Shown piece after piece: positions 12,801 through 24,360 of a DNA stretch of 64,000 nt. The stretch comes from Skeletonema tropicum. Taxonomy: Eukaryota; Bacillariophyta; Thalassiosirophyceae; Thalassiosirales; Thalassiosiraceae. The notes under the pieces are model-generated. The model was given only the letters and a program-made list of their open reading frames with translations. It was not told the origin of the DNA and searched no databases. Positions within the stretch are counted from its first letter, which is position 1. Each line of letters opens with the position of its first letter. The stretch is taken from contig CM074141.1 of the NCBI GenBank assembly GCA_037178625.1, positions 186,001 through 250,000 of the forward strand, given 5' to 3'. The position numbers and the translations under genes were made by a program.

Positions 12801-15800
12801 TCGGTTGGAAGCTTCCTTGACTTGCGCCAACGAGTCTTCATTGAAAGTGATTACCAAGCTAACGTCCACAAAGGAATTCCTATCCGAAAAACAAGCATTT
12901 TCTTCATAGCTCAATTTGCAATTATCGAAATTCAGAAAGTTCGGTTCTTCATTGGCACAGAGAGCAATATTCTTGTCATTGAAGACAAAGTAGTCAGCAT
13001 CAGTACCATTCGTCAAAGAGTTAGCAACAAAGTTATTCTTCCTGAGAGTAGTTCTGATAACTGCATCTCCTCCACCATCCAACAGCGGGTTCTCAATTGT
13101 GTTTTCTTTCACAATCAATCTCGGATCGTACAGAGCATGAGACCCATCTGGCAAGAGAGCAAAGACGGGTTTATCTGGATCAAAGCGACTTGGCACCGCA
13201 TCAGGGTTCAAGGGATCTGAGCCACGATAATCATTATCGTAAGGAGTGGGAAAGGCTTCGCAGACTTCAGCGTCGACGTCCGCGTTTAGCAGCCAGTCAC
13301 CTCCATAGGTCTGTTCCACATTAATAGGACTTACAGGCGAGCTTGATAAATCAAGAATGTTCAAGTCATCGTGACTTAAAAACCTGGGGTCTAAATCAAC
13401 CTGTAACGGCCGAGTGGATGATGGAGTTGGTATCATAGAGAAAAGACAAGAGGGAATTAGTAAAATTTTATGAAAGAAATATAACATCCAGACGACATTG
13501 TCCAAAAGGCACTCACCGTTGGATTGCCTCCCCTCAACCTAACACAGTTTTTCTGATACATGACACTCAATCTATTGGGAAATTCAGCCACCCGTCCCTC
13601 CACTTCATCAGCATCACACAAGTTATACTTACGAGATCCGTCCATTGGCAAGATCTCACCCGTCAAGTCCACCTGAAAGGGGTGGCGCATAATTGTACGA
13701 ATCTCGCCAGCGTAACGAACAATGTAGGCGACATTGTCATCAAACAAATTAGTCGGTGAAGACGAAGGACTTGTCGAAATAGACGGAGCCATTGAAATAA
13801 GTTCTGGATTTTCCTCCGTAAAATCGGCAATATGAATCTCTCCACCTTCCGGCAATGGTTCGGATGGAAAGACTTGCATCAAGATGAAATCTACATTACC
13901 ATCCCACTCCGTATAATTCCCAAACAAGTGAACTCTACTCGTCATAACGCGCTGCCATCCGTTATTTTCTTCGGTGGCATAAATGTTCCTTGCCAAAGCC
14001 CTACGGAAGAAATTACAAACTTCTCTTTTGCACGGTCCATTCTCAACATCATTATTCTCAAATCGCATCCTCATTACAATGCGCAAGTTGACTGATTCAA
14101 CATTGACTAATTTCATCAAGAATGAGTACTGATACGTCTCATCTTCCACGGCTGTATCAATCACGTTTTGTCTCATGCTCTTACCACTTGATAAAATCAT
14201 TGCATTCTGTCCAATGTAAGGATCATACTTCACATAACCAGCGACGCGATTGAACTTGTAATGAGCATGATTGAACTCGAATTTGGGATTGGAAATGAAC
14301 CCCTCACGTGGAGGACCTTCGGCCAAGGACTCGGGAGAGCTGTACACTTTTTCAATGCGTACATCATCAAGTACAAAGTCGGAAGAGCTTCCAGCTACCA
14401 TGAACCGGAGCTGATACGCACTACAACTTTCGGGGGGCAACAATACTCGAGGTCTACCATACGTCCAATCAGGTCCAACTCGATGATATGCCACCACCTT
14501 AGTCCACACATTTGCCTCAGGAATATGAGTCCTAGCAATAATATTGGAATGATCATCTGGAAAGGACCACTTCCTCTCTTTCCCCGCATGATAATGAGCC
14601 GTATTCACTTGAAAGACCTGACCAGCCTCAGTCAACTTCACCATAAAGGCAATTCGAAGTAAATCCCCTGCCTCTATCGCCTCGGCCAATCGTCCAACGG
14701 GGCATACACCAAGTTGTCTCATGACAAAGCATCGACCTCCAGTGGCGTAGAGAGATTGTTCCCCAGAGTAAACTAGAGATGGATCGGTCGTGTTGTAAAT
14801 GCTGACAATCTTGGTAGCGCATTTGGATGGCCAACGATTGTTAATGTAGGTTTCTTCTCCTTCCATGTCTCCGTAGGGGATGATGTTTGTTCCCGTGGGT
14901 GCTGAGGAGATGGACTGAAGAGTAAGTATGTATCGACAATATTTAGAGAGAGAGAGAGGAATGTTAGACATGACATGAAAGAGGAGTGCATGAACATATA
15001 CAAACTATAACACAAGCAACTGAAACTCTACAAAAGAAAAAAACTCACCGGACTATACGTCCTATCCAAAATAGGACTCATCGTAGGCACCCCACCAACA
15101 CTCATCACCGGACTCCCCGTAGGCACACCCGTAGGGACACTCAACCTTACCGTCTCCACCTCCACCTTATGCGGGATCTGCTGCTGATAAAACCCCCCAA
15201 GTGCATTATTTCCCCATCGCAAAAACTGTGAATTGACCACATCATAGGCTGTAAAGGCAAACTTTCTCCAGTGAGAATGCTTCTCGCAGGGGTGTGGACC
15301 TGCCTCACCGACGCGGTATACCTCGGGAGTACGGGGATTGAGTCTCTTTCGGTAGTATTCACGTAGGGAGGAGAATTTACCAGTACTGAATGTCGAGGGG
15401 TCTTGTTGTCCCTGGACCCATTCCACCTGCAATCGTTCCATCGTGGTCACATGCGAGGTAGTCTCCGGTCCAGCACCACCCAAATCGACATAGCTCATCT
15501 CCAATGAATCCAATTCTGAACTTGTCGGTCCAAACGTTGTCCTTTGCAAGAATCTCGATAGTTCATTCCTCACACTCAACGATCGTTCATAGTACGTTAG
15601 ATAATACGGAGTATCCAATTCATCCAATTGACCCGTGGGCAACACCTTCGATGTCATGGGCAATGTAACCTCACACAGGTACTCTCCACTAACAAAGTTG
15701 GTACCGGAATTGGTCGCCGTACCACAAGTGTAGATGACATCCCGCTCACGAGTTCCTGGTGGACGGATCCAATCTTGATCATCGTACGATTTCCCCAGGG

Positions 15801-16122
15801 GGACGTAGTACCCCTCACCGGCCGTTTTGGCGGGTAGATCCTTCGTCCAGCTGCTCAGGATGCACATTTTATTGGTGCCGCCATCGTCGAGGTGATCGGA
15901 TCGGACTGGCGCCAGTAGGATTGTTGTGGGGGCGTAGAGCGTGGAGATGGGAAGGGTGGTGGGTGTGAACGGGGAGGTGGTGGCGCCAAGTGAGGAGCAG
16001 GAATATTTGGGGGCGGCGGTGTTGAATTCGATGGATGTTGTGAGCGTGATGGGGAGGAGGAGGAGGAGTAGGGTGGTGGGGATTGTTGTTGAGGTTGAGG
16101 CTAACGTGAGTGAGGAAGCCAT
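6839..16122 (-). CDS. Secreted giant DUF1800-DUF1501 fusion protein (8 exons)
   Basis: Exons in transcript order: 16122-15049, 14914-13517, 13400-12448, 12365-11888, 11799-11551, 11450-11151, 11065-7899, 7808-6839. All seven introns are GT-AG, 83-134 bp, and the phases close to give 2862 residues. I chose the ATG at 16122 because a signal peptide follows (Leu-rich segment at about 18-30). The DUF1800 domain starts near 185 (NELSRFLQRTTFGPT). It continues across exons 4-6 (NFAREIMQLYTIGLHEL; LFTGW) and ends in exon 7 near 1900-2000 (RYESTAPHVSKRLTQVF). Exon 2 (359-560) resembles a carbohydrate-binding jelly-roll inserted in DUF1800. DUF1501 runs from about 2190 (LFGGADSFNILAPHP) to beyond the exon 7/8 junction (FGRTVSPNSNSGSDHG joined to WGGNYFIFGGDVKGG). 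A Pro/Ser/Thr linker and a Cys-rich tail close the protein. In bacteria DUF1800 and DUF1501 are adjacent genes; here they are fused. Probably extracellular or cell-wall; the reaction is unknown. Confidence 0.85.
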
Positions 16123-16837
16123 TTTGGATGTCGTCGTCGAACAGATGAAACTCGAAAGAGTAGGCTTAGCTGCTGTGATGGAAGGCTCTCTTGGCTCGGC
16201 GGCGCAAAGAATGATATCTGTGCTACTTATGCTCGTCGTATCTTTAAACTTCTTGATGCTATCTCGGCTACTGAAATGCAGCAAGTCAATCAAATGATTG
16301 TATGAGACGGTAGGATTTCTTCACCAATAATAAATACGCGAGATGCAGTCGTATAATCGATGACCTGCAACAAGTTGTTTTAGAGTACGCCAGGCTAAGT
16401 AACTTTCTATTAAAGGCCTATGTCCAACTACTTATAACCACTTCATAGCGATGAAGAAGGCAGGTTCCATGCACAGTGAGTCCAACGTAGTTGCCCGCCT
16501 TGGTACTTGCCCGTCCACAGTAGTTGCCCGCTACAAAATCCGGACATAGGAAGTCCGGACACTAATAGATAACGTATTCCGTAGTTGCCAGTCCACCGTA
16601 GTTCCCCCCCGACGAGCGTACACACCCGCGGGCACCTACGGTGGAACACTGCAGGCCTTCATCTCTATGCAGGCATTGTATGTGACCAAAAAGTGACTTT
16701 TGTTTCACGGTTGCGTGCGTTGAAGTACAGGTACAAATAGACATATGTAATGTGAGTGAGGTTGCGACACATGAACTTTTGTGTGAGGGCAAGATTGGGG
16801 GGAATGCCCGGGCGGACTTGTGGTTGATTGTTAGGTA
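16123..16837. other. Intergenic upstream of the DUF1800/DUF1501 gene
   Basis: This stretch should contain the promoter of the minus-strand gene starting at 16122. No gene is supported; the ORFs present overlap the antisense of its first exon. Short degenerate repeats of cgtagttgcccgc occur at 16480-16620. The stretch ends at the TA dinucleotide (16836-16837) that borders transposon B. Confidence 0.45.
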
Positions 16838-16881
16838 CTTACTTCGGTGCGGGATAAATCGGCTTCCCAAAAAAAAATTTA

Positions 16882-16970
16882 AGGGGCTACGTTGGGCACG
16901 GCTTTTCTGGGCACGGGTTGGGCACGCCCTATGATGTGACGATTCTGCCACGTCACCATACCACGCTCTC
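16882..16970 (+). repeat. MULE-1 left terminal inverted repeat
   Basis: 89 bp starting aggggctacg and running to ccacgctctc, identical to the complement of 22355-22443. Beyond this point the two ends differ. Confidence 0.9.
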
Positions 16971-17011
16971 TCCATTAACCCTAAAAGGCAGAATTATCTT
17001 TCAACAAGAGG

Positions 17012-17014
<3 letters not shown>

Positions 17015-17083
<69 letters not shown>
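17015..17083. repeat. (CT)n microsatellite
   Basis: About 34 uninterrupted ct units, just inside the MULE-1 left end and about 70 bp upstream of the transposase start codon. It probably lies in the transposase leader and may vary in length. Confidence 0.95.
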
Positions 17084-17085
<2 letters not shown>

Positions 17086-17153
17086 ATGTTGCTGCAGCGC
17101 GGCCAATGACAAAAATAAAGTAAGCTAAGTGTTACCAGTGTCATTAATACATC

Positions 17154-20100
17154 ATGCAATCCGCACATTCTCAGGATATTAACAACGATAACAGTGGCAG
17201 GAGGTCGTCACCAAGCACCAATCTACTAATGAATCCTGGTAATCCTGGTCCTGCTTCTTCCTCTGGTGCGTGTTTGTCAACCTCCACCTCCACAAACATG
17301 CAACATCCGCATGACACAGGCGCTGCTCATAGCGTAATGCCACATTACAACAGCAACTTCGCCACTTTGTTTCCTCCTCTGCCATCTTCCAACAATCAGT
17401 GGCCAAGTTATAATCATCATCAGCTTCAGCATCTTTTTCCCATCAATTTTCGACCACCTGCACCTTTTCTCAATCAAGCATCGCTTTTTCAAAACCAACA
17501 GCAACAGCAACATCTAATTCCTCAACAAAACCCAAGCGAACCTCTTGATATGACGATGCAAAACGGTCTGACTGGCACCATTGATATGCCCACCAACACA
17601 ACCACAACAACTTCACCAACTGAAGAGGCAGAATTAGATTTGGCCACCAATACATCCACTAATACCTCCACTGCCACTGCACCTTTTAACAACAACGATG
17701 TGTTTCCATCGGAACAACTCTTCAAACAAGCAGTGGAAGATTATTGCGTGACTGTGCGGATGTTTCCTAAACAAAAAAAGACAGAAAACAAAAGAACGCA
17801 AGCAGATAATTACATTAGCTATCGATACACCTGTCCTAGATCAGGAACCCACAAGTCACAAAAGAAAGAAGGGATCAAGGGTGCCCGGCCAACTCGTCAG
17901 TCTCTGAAGACTGGCTGTGAGTGGCACATCAGTGCTGCACGTGAAAGAATGCCTAATGACGCATGCCGTAATGATGAAATTGTCCGTATAACATCTGTCT
18001 CTCTAGAGCATACAAACGGTTGTAATGGTGGAGATGACCAGGAGATGATTTTCGCATTACGGAAGAGAGCAGGGAGAACATATCCTGACTATGCTTTAGC
18101 GCACCTACGTAAAGAAGTGAAAGCGCGTAGATATGGCACTGATGATGTCAAAAGTTGGTTGATTCAATCAGGATTTCTGGATGCAACACTGGAAGAGGCT
18201 ACCAATTTGCGTTACAGACTTCTAAATGATGAGCCCATAAAAAATTGGAAACCAAATGAGTGCTCTAAGGAGGAGATAGGTCAATGGACTGACTATCTTC
18301 ATAACGAAGACTTAGCAAATGAGATTTCTGCCGGGAGTAAAGACAGCATTGATAACCTGCTAATGTTGCATAGAGGTTTAAAGGAAGAAGTAGATGGATA
18401 TGACAGTCGAGTTACAACTGATTCAGAACACAGATTCAGTGGAACTGCATGGCAGACTGGTAGGATGAGGGCAAGACTTCTCAGACATGGTGCTATGATA
18501 TTCATTGATGACACAAGGAGTGGTGTCAATACAAGCAACTTTTGCTTTTGGAATGTTATGGTTTCAGATCATGAAGGCAAATCTCAAACTGTAATGGGAG
18601 CAATGACTATGTGTGCTAGCAATGAAGCTGTATCGTGGGTGCTGCAAAGCCTTGTTAGTATGTCACCCTTTGCTGCTGAAATTGTGAAAGCCACCATGTC
18701 AGATTTGGGTAAGTATACAACACCATTGTTCATGTGTGCATCTCAACATCATGCAAGGAGCTGCTTACGACCGAATTCTTTGTTGTTTTTGTAGGAGTTG
18801 GTGTGGAGCCTATACAACGATTTCTCCCTTCTGTCACATTCTTTGGTGCCTGTACATGGCATATTATGAGACTAGATTTCCCTCGTAATTTGAAACACAT
18901 CCCAGGCTATGCGGATTGCAAGTCCTTTGTGTATCAACATCTGGTGAAGAACACCACATGTAAACAGGAATGGGATGTTCGCTTGAATGAAGCATGCCGC
19001 AAATGGCCAGGGGCTGCAGAATATCTTCAGCAACTTTCCCTTTATAAAGAGCGGTGGGGGAATCCTTGGAGAATTGAGAATTTCACACTGGATATGGAGG
19101 CAAGTTCCGTTGTCGAGGGATCATTCTCAGCGTTCCAACGTCATCTTGGAGGACAAGTTCATTCTTTTACTGGTGTCGTCCAGCAACACCTTCAGAAAGA
19201 TGAGGATAAGACTTCTGAGGAACGAAAGCAAAGAGTCAAAGCACGAGTTGCAGTCTACGATGATGATGTCCAAGGCATGCGAACAAAAGCGGCTCAAGAA
19301 TGTTCGATGAAATGTTCTGTCAAAGTTGTGGATAACTTCATCAAGACAAACCTAGAAGCTCAAGAGTACTCATATGAGGAAATGGCAGTACTGTCTGCTG
19401 AGCAACAGGCAAGAGGTGTGACTAAGGCATATTTGGTTTATTTAAAAGGTCCAGATAGAGTGACACAACCAAGGAGGGTTGTAGAATTCAGAGACGGTGT
19501 GTATTACTGCATGTGGTGCAAAAGGGACATCAACAGTGGACAGCCATGCAAGCACATCCAACGAGTATGCGATTTTGAATTCAATGAGTCACAGTTTCAC
19601 AATCATTGGAAACTTAATGATACCGAAGTGAAGTCAATCCCTGCAATTTCTCCAGCACCACAAAGAAATGGTGGTTCTTCCATTGATGACACTCCTGCAG
19701 CAGATTTTGGGGGTGCCGATTTTGATCTGCCAGATGAGAAGGGAGTCGTTGGTGCAGTTGAGCTGCATACTAATGCAACAGATAATGTACAAGTTGCTGG
19801 CGGTGAAGGTGTAGGGGAATTTGTGTCAGATCTTGTTGCCAACCCATTGATTGCAAAACGTTATACAGCAAAGAAAGCGAAACGTTTGAATTCGACTCAA
19901 ATGCACAATATTCTGTTGGACAAATTCAAACAGCTTGCCAGTACTGCATCGCGCAGCAACGAAACATACCAGAAGCTTTTGCCAGTTGTGAATTACATGA
20001 TTGCTAATATTCAAAATGTCGGGGAAGAAGAATTAAAAGGAGCAGCTGCGTCGTACCTTGATCTTACAGTTGCGGATGGTAAGAATAACATCAACAACCC

Positions 20101-20557
20101 TCAAGGCATCCTTCCTTCTACAAGGAAACGGGGCGAAGGTGGAACTTGCATGAAAAGAAAGATAAGCGGAGTGGAAGCAGTGGTTACGGCAAAACGTCAC
20201 ATTTCAACTTGTGATCTTTGTAAGGGTATTGGACACAACAAGGCAAATTGCGCAGCTGCAAAGCAGATTGGGAAAAGATTAGTGAAATCAACTTGGGGAT
20301 TGATTGAGACTGTTTCGGTTTTGGACGAAACAAAATCAACAGCTGATGTTGATCCTTGTGTTGCAAAGGATGCGATTGGGATTCAAGTTGTTGGAAAGGT
20401 GTTTGTTTTGAACAGTGTGGTATACAAGGCGAATATCATTCTAAGGGGATTGGCCATGAAAGATTGTCAACCCATGTATTTCGATCATAATACAGTTGCA
20501 CTATGGGCAAGAGAAGGACAAAGTAATAGCCATTACGTGTTTCTTCATGGAAAATGA
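17154..20557 (+). CDS. Mutator-like (MULE) transposase with SWIM finger and zinc knuckle (MULE-1)
   Basis: Two exons, 17154-18708 and 18795-20557, with an 86-bp GT-AG intron (18709-18794); the phase-1 join gives 1105 residues (TMSDLG joined to VGVEPIQRF). The N-terminus is Gln/Asn/Ser/Thr-rich. Residues ~180-300 resemble a FAR1-type DNA-binding domain (CPRSGTHKSQKK, then GCEWHISA). The MULE catalytic core has D near 450 (FIDDTRSGVNTSNF), D near 517 (MSDLG), then FFGACTWHIM, and E near 626 (SSVVEGSFSAFQ). A SWIM finger follows at ~757-775 (CMWC, then PCKH) and a CCHC zinc knuckle near 991 (CDLCKGIGHNKANC). All the expected domains are present and the frame is open, so it may be active. The protein cuts and pastes the element by binding its terminal repeats. 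Confidence 0.9.
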
Positions 20558-20829
20558 TTCTGTAAAGATAAAGACAACTGATTTAATTTTGTGGCTTGAG
20601 CACAAGCATTCTTCTTTACTATTTCATTTTATGCAACAAAAGTTGCTAATTCACTGGTTGGGTGATTGGTGGGGTAATCAATAGGTGCTTATCCCCTATC
20701 AAAATCAGTGATTCCTGGGAATGAAGATGACATAGAATAGATCATTCTCAGAGAAAAAATTCTCTCCACACATTACAGAGGCAGTATGGTACCAATGTTT
20801 GAGCAAATATGCGTAGGAAAAGATGTGTT

Positions 20830-22110
20830 TTACTTTACTCTTAGAACATTAAACTTATCAATTGGCGCTGCAGATTTGTTCTTTAACATGAAGTTATACA
20901 TTTGCTTTGTAATGAATGGAATGAGCCTCGTGCTCCAGGCATCTTCAGTTTCACCTTCAGGGGATGATTGGACCAACCCATGCAAATTCAGTGCGCTATT
21001 GAAGACCACTATACAGACAGTATCTCTCACATTTGTCTCGATTTGAATGTATTTGCCACCAGTCTCGCTTTCCGCAATGACCAAGTGGGAATCTGCTATA
21101 ATTCCACCTCTTCCATCTGGACCACCGCGCGGTATGTATACAAGCGGGTGCATTGTACTCAAATCCCCGGTGTCAGCGTGCAATGCCACAACACTGTCTT
21201 CTATCATTGCATTCTTCTGGCATCCCTTGCCTATGCGGCGAATCGCAACTTGATTTGCCATCCAGCCAACTGCACCTTGGCAACCAATTGGTGGGAAAGA
21301 GAAGTTTGCATTTATGCTCTTAATTTTTTCATTCTCCCTAAATACATTAGGTGTGTAGTTCAGCAAGGCTGCCGCAACTCTACCAAAGATGGAAGAGAGA
21401 GAGGAAGTAATAGCTTTTGCCTTTTCATATTGATGATTCATAAGAAAGAAGGGCCCAGTTTGTCTTTTATCCATGGATCCAATCCCAAATGCTGCATATC
21501 CCCCACCAGCATGGTTGTCTTGTTCCCAAGCTCTTTTGGGCAAAGCATCAAGAGAATTGTCAAGAGTATTTCCGGCTCCTTTATAGCAGCATTCATGTAT
21601 GTCACGAAGCAGGGGGCATTCGCTATCTGCGCGAGCATAAAGAACATAAACGCTTGAATTGGAGGAGAATTCAACCTCAACAAAGTCCCCATATTGTGGT
21701 GTAATGAGGGGTGCAGGAGAGTTAGTTAAATGTTTGGCGGTGAGTTGTGCTTTGTGTTTCCCCGCTTTACGTTTCTTCTTTGCTGTGACTTTGTTGAACT
21801 GAAATGAAACAGTTGAATTGTCAAGTTCCATCGCCTTCCGTTTGTTGTCTCTTTTGGAGTCATATTGCAATGATGATGACAAAAATGATATTTTTTTTGG
21901 TGAAGGTTTGTTCTTGTTTATTGTCCGCCACCATTTCAGGTTCTGATTATGTAAATAGTTGCCGCTTTTCATTTGATCCTTCAATTGTGGAGGAGTGTAT
22001 TTTCTGTTGTAAATATTATAGTCATGACGGACGGCTGCTTCGCCACCGTATCGGCGAACCTTCTGCTGGAACAACTCGAATCGATGTAGGTCATAATAAT
22101 CGACCAACAT
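20830..22110 (-). CDS. MULE-1 second gene, putative 2OG-Fe(II) dioxygenase-like protein
   Basis: The first ATG is at 22110 and gives 426 residues (the open frame extends upstream to 22164). It lies convergent to the transposase inside MULE-1, like the second gene of MuDR, but I see no sequence likeness to MURB. The N-terminal half is basic, with KKKRKAGKHK (about 111-120) as a likely nuclear signal. The C-terminal half shows a double-stranded beta-helix-like pattern: H311-A-D313 (VVALHADTGD), then GRGGIIADSHLVI, then CIVVFNSALNLHG with H377, and R395 (STRLIPF). Spacing H-x-D, 66 residues to the distal H, then 18 to R fits 2-oxoglutarate/Fe(II) dioxygenases. If real, it could modify nucleic acid or protein to help the element, as proposed for TET/JBP-like proteins linked to other transposons. 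The ORF is certain; the enzyme call is tentative. Confidence 0.5.
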   Translation of the reverse strand: MLVDYYDLHRFELFQQKVRRYGGEAAVRHDYNIYNRKYTPPQLKDQMKSGNYLHNQNLKWWRTINKNKPSPKKISFLSSSLQYDSKRDNKRKAMELDNSTVSFQFNKVTAKKKRKAGKHKAQLTAKHLTNSPAPLITPQYGDFVEVEFSSNSSVYVLYARADSECPLLRDIHECCYKGAGNTLDNSLDALPKRAWEQDNHAGGGYAAFGIGSMDKRQTGPFFLMNHQYEKAKAITSSLSSIFGRVAAALLNYTPNVFRENEKIKSINANFSFPPIGCQGAVGWMANQVAIRRIGKGCQKNAMIEDSVVALHADTGDLSTMHPLVYIPRGGPDGRGGIIADSHLVIAESETGGKYIQIETNVRDTVCIVVFNSALNLHGLVQSSPEGETEDAWSTRLIPFITKQMYNFMLKNKSAAPIDKFNVLRVK

Positions 22111-22354
22111 TGATTTGTTTGTAAGGTATGTTGTGTGTAAATTCGATAGGTCGTAGATGACCAATTATTGAAGCAGCGGCAAGAATACGAAAAAATCTGA
22201 CGACGAAAGTGGAATGAGCGGTAGTGTTTTGCTGTAGTGACTATGATTTATGCTAGTTGGTGTTGCCGCGGTGACTTTATGGCTTATGATGTAGTTACTG
22301 GGGTATCTAACTTTGACTGTGTGCGGGGCTTGTGGTGGAAAGAAGGGGTGGTGG

Positions 22355-22443
22355 GAGAGCGTGGTATGGTGACGTGGCAGAATCGTCACATCATAGGGCG
22401 TGCCCAACCCGTGCCCAGAAAAGCCGTGCCCAACGTAGCCCCT
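22355..22443 (-). repeat. MULE-1 right terminal inverted repeat
   Basis: Complement of 16882-16970, perfect over 89 bp, ending ...cgtagcccct at 22443 before the A-rich target. Confidence 0.9.
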
Positions 22444-22886
22444 CCCTAAAAAAATTTAAAGCTAGGCGCGCATGTTCACTGTAGGTCACATATTTTCCAT
22501 ACTAACTTAAAAAACATGTATTTTAAACTGACGAGGCCTTGAGTGTGGATGAGAACTCCTCCATCAGCACCCGGCACCTCGCTGTACTCACCATGATCGA
22601 CAGGCCCAATAGGGCCTTCATTGACAGCCCCAGAGTTGTTGCCGACTCCAAACCAAAGGTACCTTCTGTCAGCGGACTACAGCAGCAGAGCATATTGTGT
22701 TGTCGGTTTATGAAATAAAGTTTTTGCCTCCTTAATTCGCATAACTTTGTGCGTGCAGCGCTGACCGATGAAGTGCCTCTACTTCTGATTACTCCTTCAG
22801 AGTTCAGATACACGATGATAATAGATGTGATTTCTTCGTAAATCTATATCGATTATTTATTTATTCCTATTTTTCCGTGTATAGAA

Positions 22887-24258
22887 TTATTCGTCATTGG
22901 TCGGATACTCAATTGCACTCATGTCTTCAAAAGCCTTACCAAACTTGTTGTACCTCTCCTTCTCTTCATCGGTGAAGTTGTCGTAGTCTGTGTCATCAAC
23001 GTCACCTGCAATGATTTGTAGCTCATCAAAGTCAAGATATTCACTGATGTCGTAATCATCAACATTTGGAAGATCGTACTTTAGCTTCTTCATCTTGTCT
23101 ATATCGACTCCTTCAATCACCTCGCACACCTTGACACCGACCACCTTCCGACTTGGAGCTTCCATTGTCGCCAGATTGGGCGTGTAATTTTCATCATCTT
23201 CCATCAGTGGCTGGGTTACCTTCCTGACACCATAGCTCAGTCCATTCTTCTCCTTAACAAAGTCGTCTCCTCCATTGCACTCAAGGATAGCTGCCGCAAA
23301 ACAGATCTCCCAGTTTTCAAAGTAGTACTCTCCTTTCTTGCGAAGCATATTCTCTGCAATATGTGGATAATTGTACGTCCCATCCTCATTGTACACACGC
23401 TTGTACGAGTCCTTCTGTGCTTTTACCATCCCGCCGCATCGAGTCATCAAGATCTTGTGCCCTGTGCCACCGCTCCTCATGTCATTATTTGTCGGTGCGA
23501 AGCCAACAACACAAATGACAAGCAACTTATCAGTGTTGTTTTTGTGGTGAATGCGGTGGAAAACAGGAGCACATCCGAAAAATGGAACAACTTTATTGTG
23601 CCTCCGGATAACCAAGGAATAAAACCACTTCTCGTCAATGTTTGTGTAGAGAACCTGCACTTTCTGTGCCACCATCCTTGCCCCGTCCCAAAAGATATGG
23701 AATGCAACAGCCCATTTCATCCGCGATTGTTTGGTTTGCTCGGATGTACATTGTGGAAGTGTTTGCGTCTCGGTGTAGCGGAAACCATTCGTGCCCATCA
23801 CCCATCTTGCCAATGCATGGTGCCCAATCGCCACCAACTGTATTATTTGGAGATGGTAGCCGCTCACCCTGAGGCCGAATATAATTGTGAGACAGTAGAG
23901 ATGGTCCTGTTGCAGCATCATCATTAATATTTCCCCGACGACGTGCGGAGGTGACAAGAGGATTACTACTCTGGATACGCCGTGGATGAACGTTTTTTTC
24001 AAGGCGGTCGCCAACGGTGAGGTTGATGTCAAATGTTCCATCAGTATGGACACGGGAGACATAGCCAGTCCCCCCTTCACTATCAGGGCAATTGTATCTC
24101 CTCTCCCCTTCGATCGTCAGAAGGGCGCCGACGGTCACTACGGATGGTATCGATGAAAGAGGCAGCATGTTTCGGCTGTAGTAACGGTTTGTTGTCATCG
24201 TCTTTTTGACAAGTGCAGATTTGAAATTTGAATCAGCCACACTGGAGGTCAAAAACAT
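22887..24258 (-). pseudogene. Element B coding region, left copy (Tudor-like plus DEKWF transposase fragment)
   Basis: Two long overlapping frames lie on the minus strand. The upstream one (24258-23635, 207 residues) has a Tudor/Agenet-like segment (residues ~40-97: LTIEGERRYN ... DGTFDINL ... EKNVHPRRI). The downstream one (first ATG 24062, ending 22887) contains NIDEKWFYSLVIRR, the DExW-type motif around the first catalytic Asp of mariner/IS630 transposases, and an acidic tail. The second catalytic motif (normally an Asn/Pro-rich block with the second Asp) and the third acidic residue are not evident. The natural protein probably reads the first frame, then the second. I could not find an intron that fixes the frame, so a frameshift or internal deletion is likely. 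The right copy encodes the same two proteins. Confidence 0.6.
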
Positions 24259-24360
24259 ATTCTAAATAATTTTTTATTTTATTAGACAGTTTACGTGTGG
24301 AGTACAGGCCTAGCTTTCAAAAAAATTTTGGGAGGCCGATTTATCGTGCTCCGAAGGAAG

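Larger units (their letters stand above)
16882..22443. mobile_element. MULE-1, autonomous Mutator-like transposon
   Basis: Bounded by perfect 89-bp terminal inverted repeats beginning aggggctacgttgggcacgg (16882-16970 and 22355-22443). It carries a complete Mutator-type transposase on the plus strand and a convergent second gene on the minus strand. It interrupts element B in an A-rich stretch. Imperfect direct repeats of about 15 bp (cccaaaaaaaaattta on the left, ccctaaaaaaattta on the right) flank it and look like a diverged or slipped target duplication; Mutator elements usually make 8-11 bp. The other copy of B (near 30222-30235) shows the uninterrupted site. Confidence 0.88.
16838..24360. 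mobile_element. Mariner-type element B, left copy (split by MULE-1)
   Basis: The outer end starts cttacttcggtgcgggataa at 16838. The inner end is the complement of cttccttcggagcacgataa and finishes at 24360. Both are bordered by TA (16836-16837 and 24361-24362), the target duplication of Tc1/mariner elements. The ends form an imperfect ~50-bp terminal inverted repeat. The element matches the copy at 28318-30263 in reverse orientation with no difference I noticed, apart from MULE-1 inserted at 16882-22443. Without MULE-1 it is about 1.95 kb. Its coding region lies at 22887-24258, minus. Confidence 0.85.

Noticed and set aside
16338..17083. The CT-rich tract as a splice or promoter element
   Set aside because: It is a plain dinucleotide microsatellite inside MULE-1; nothing else supports a regulatory call.
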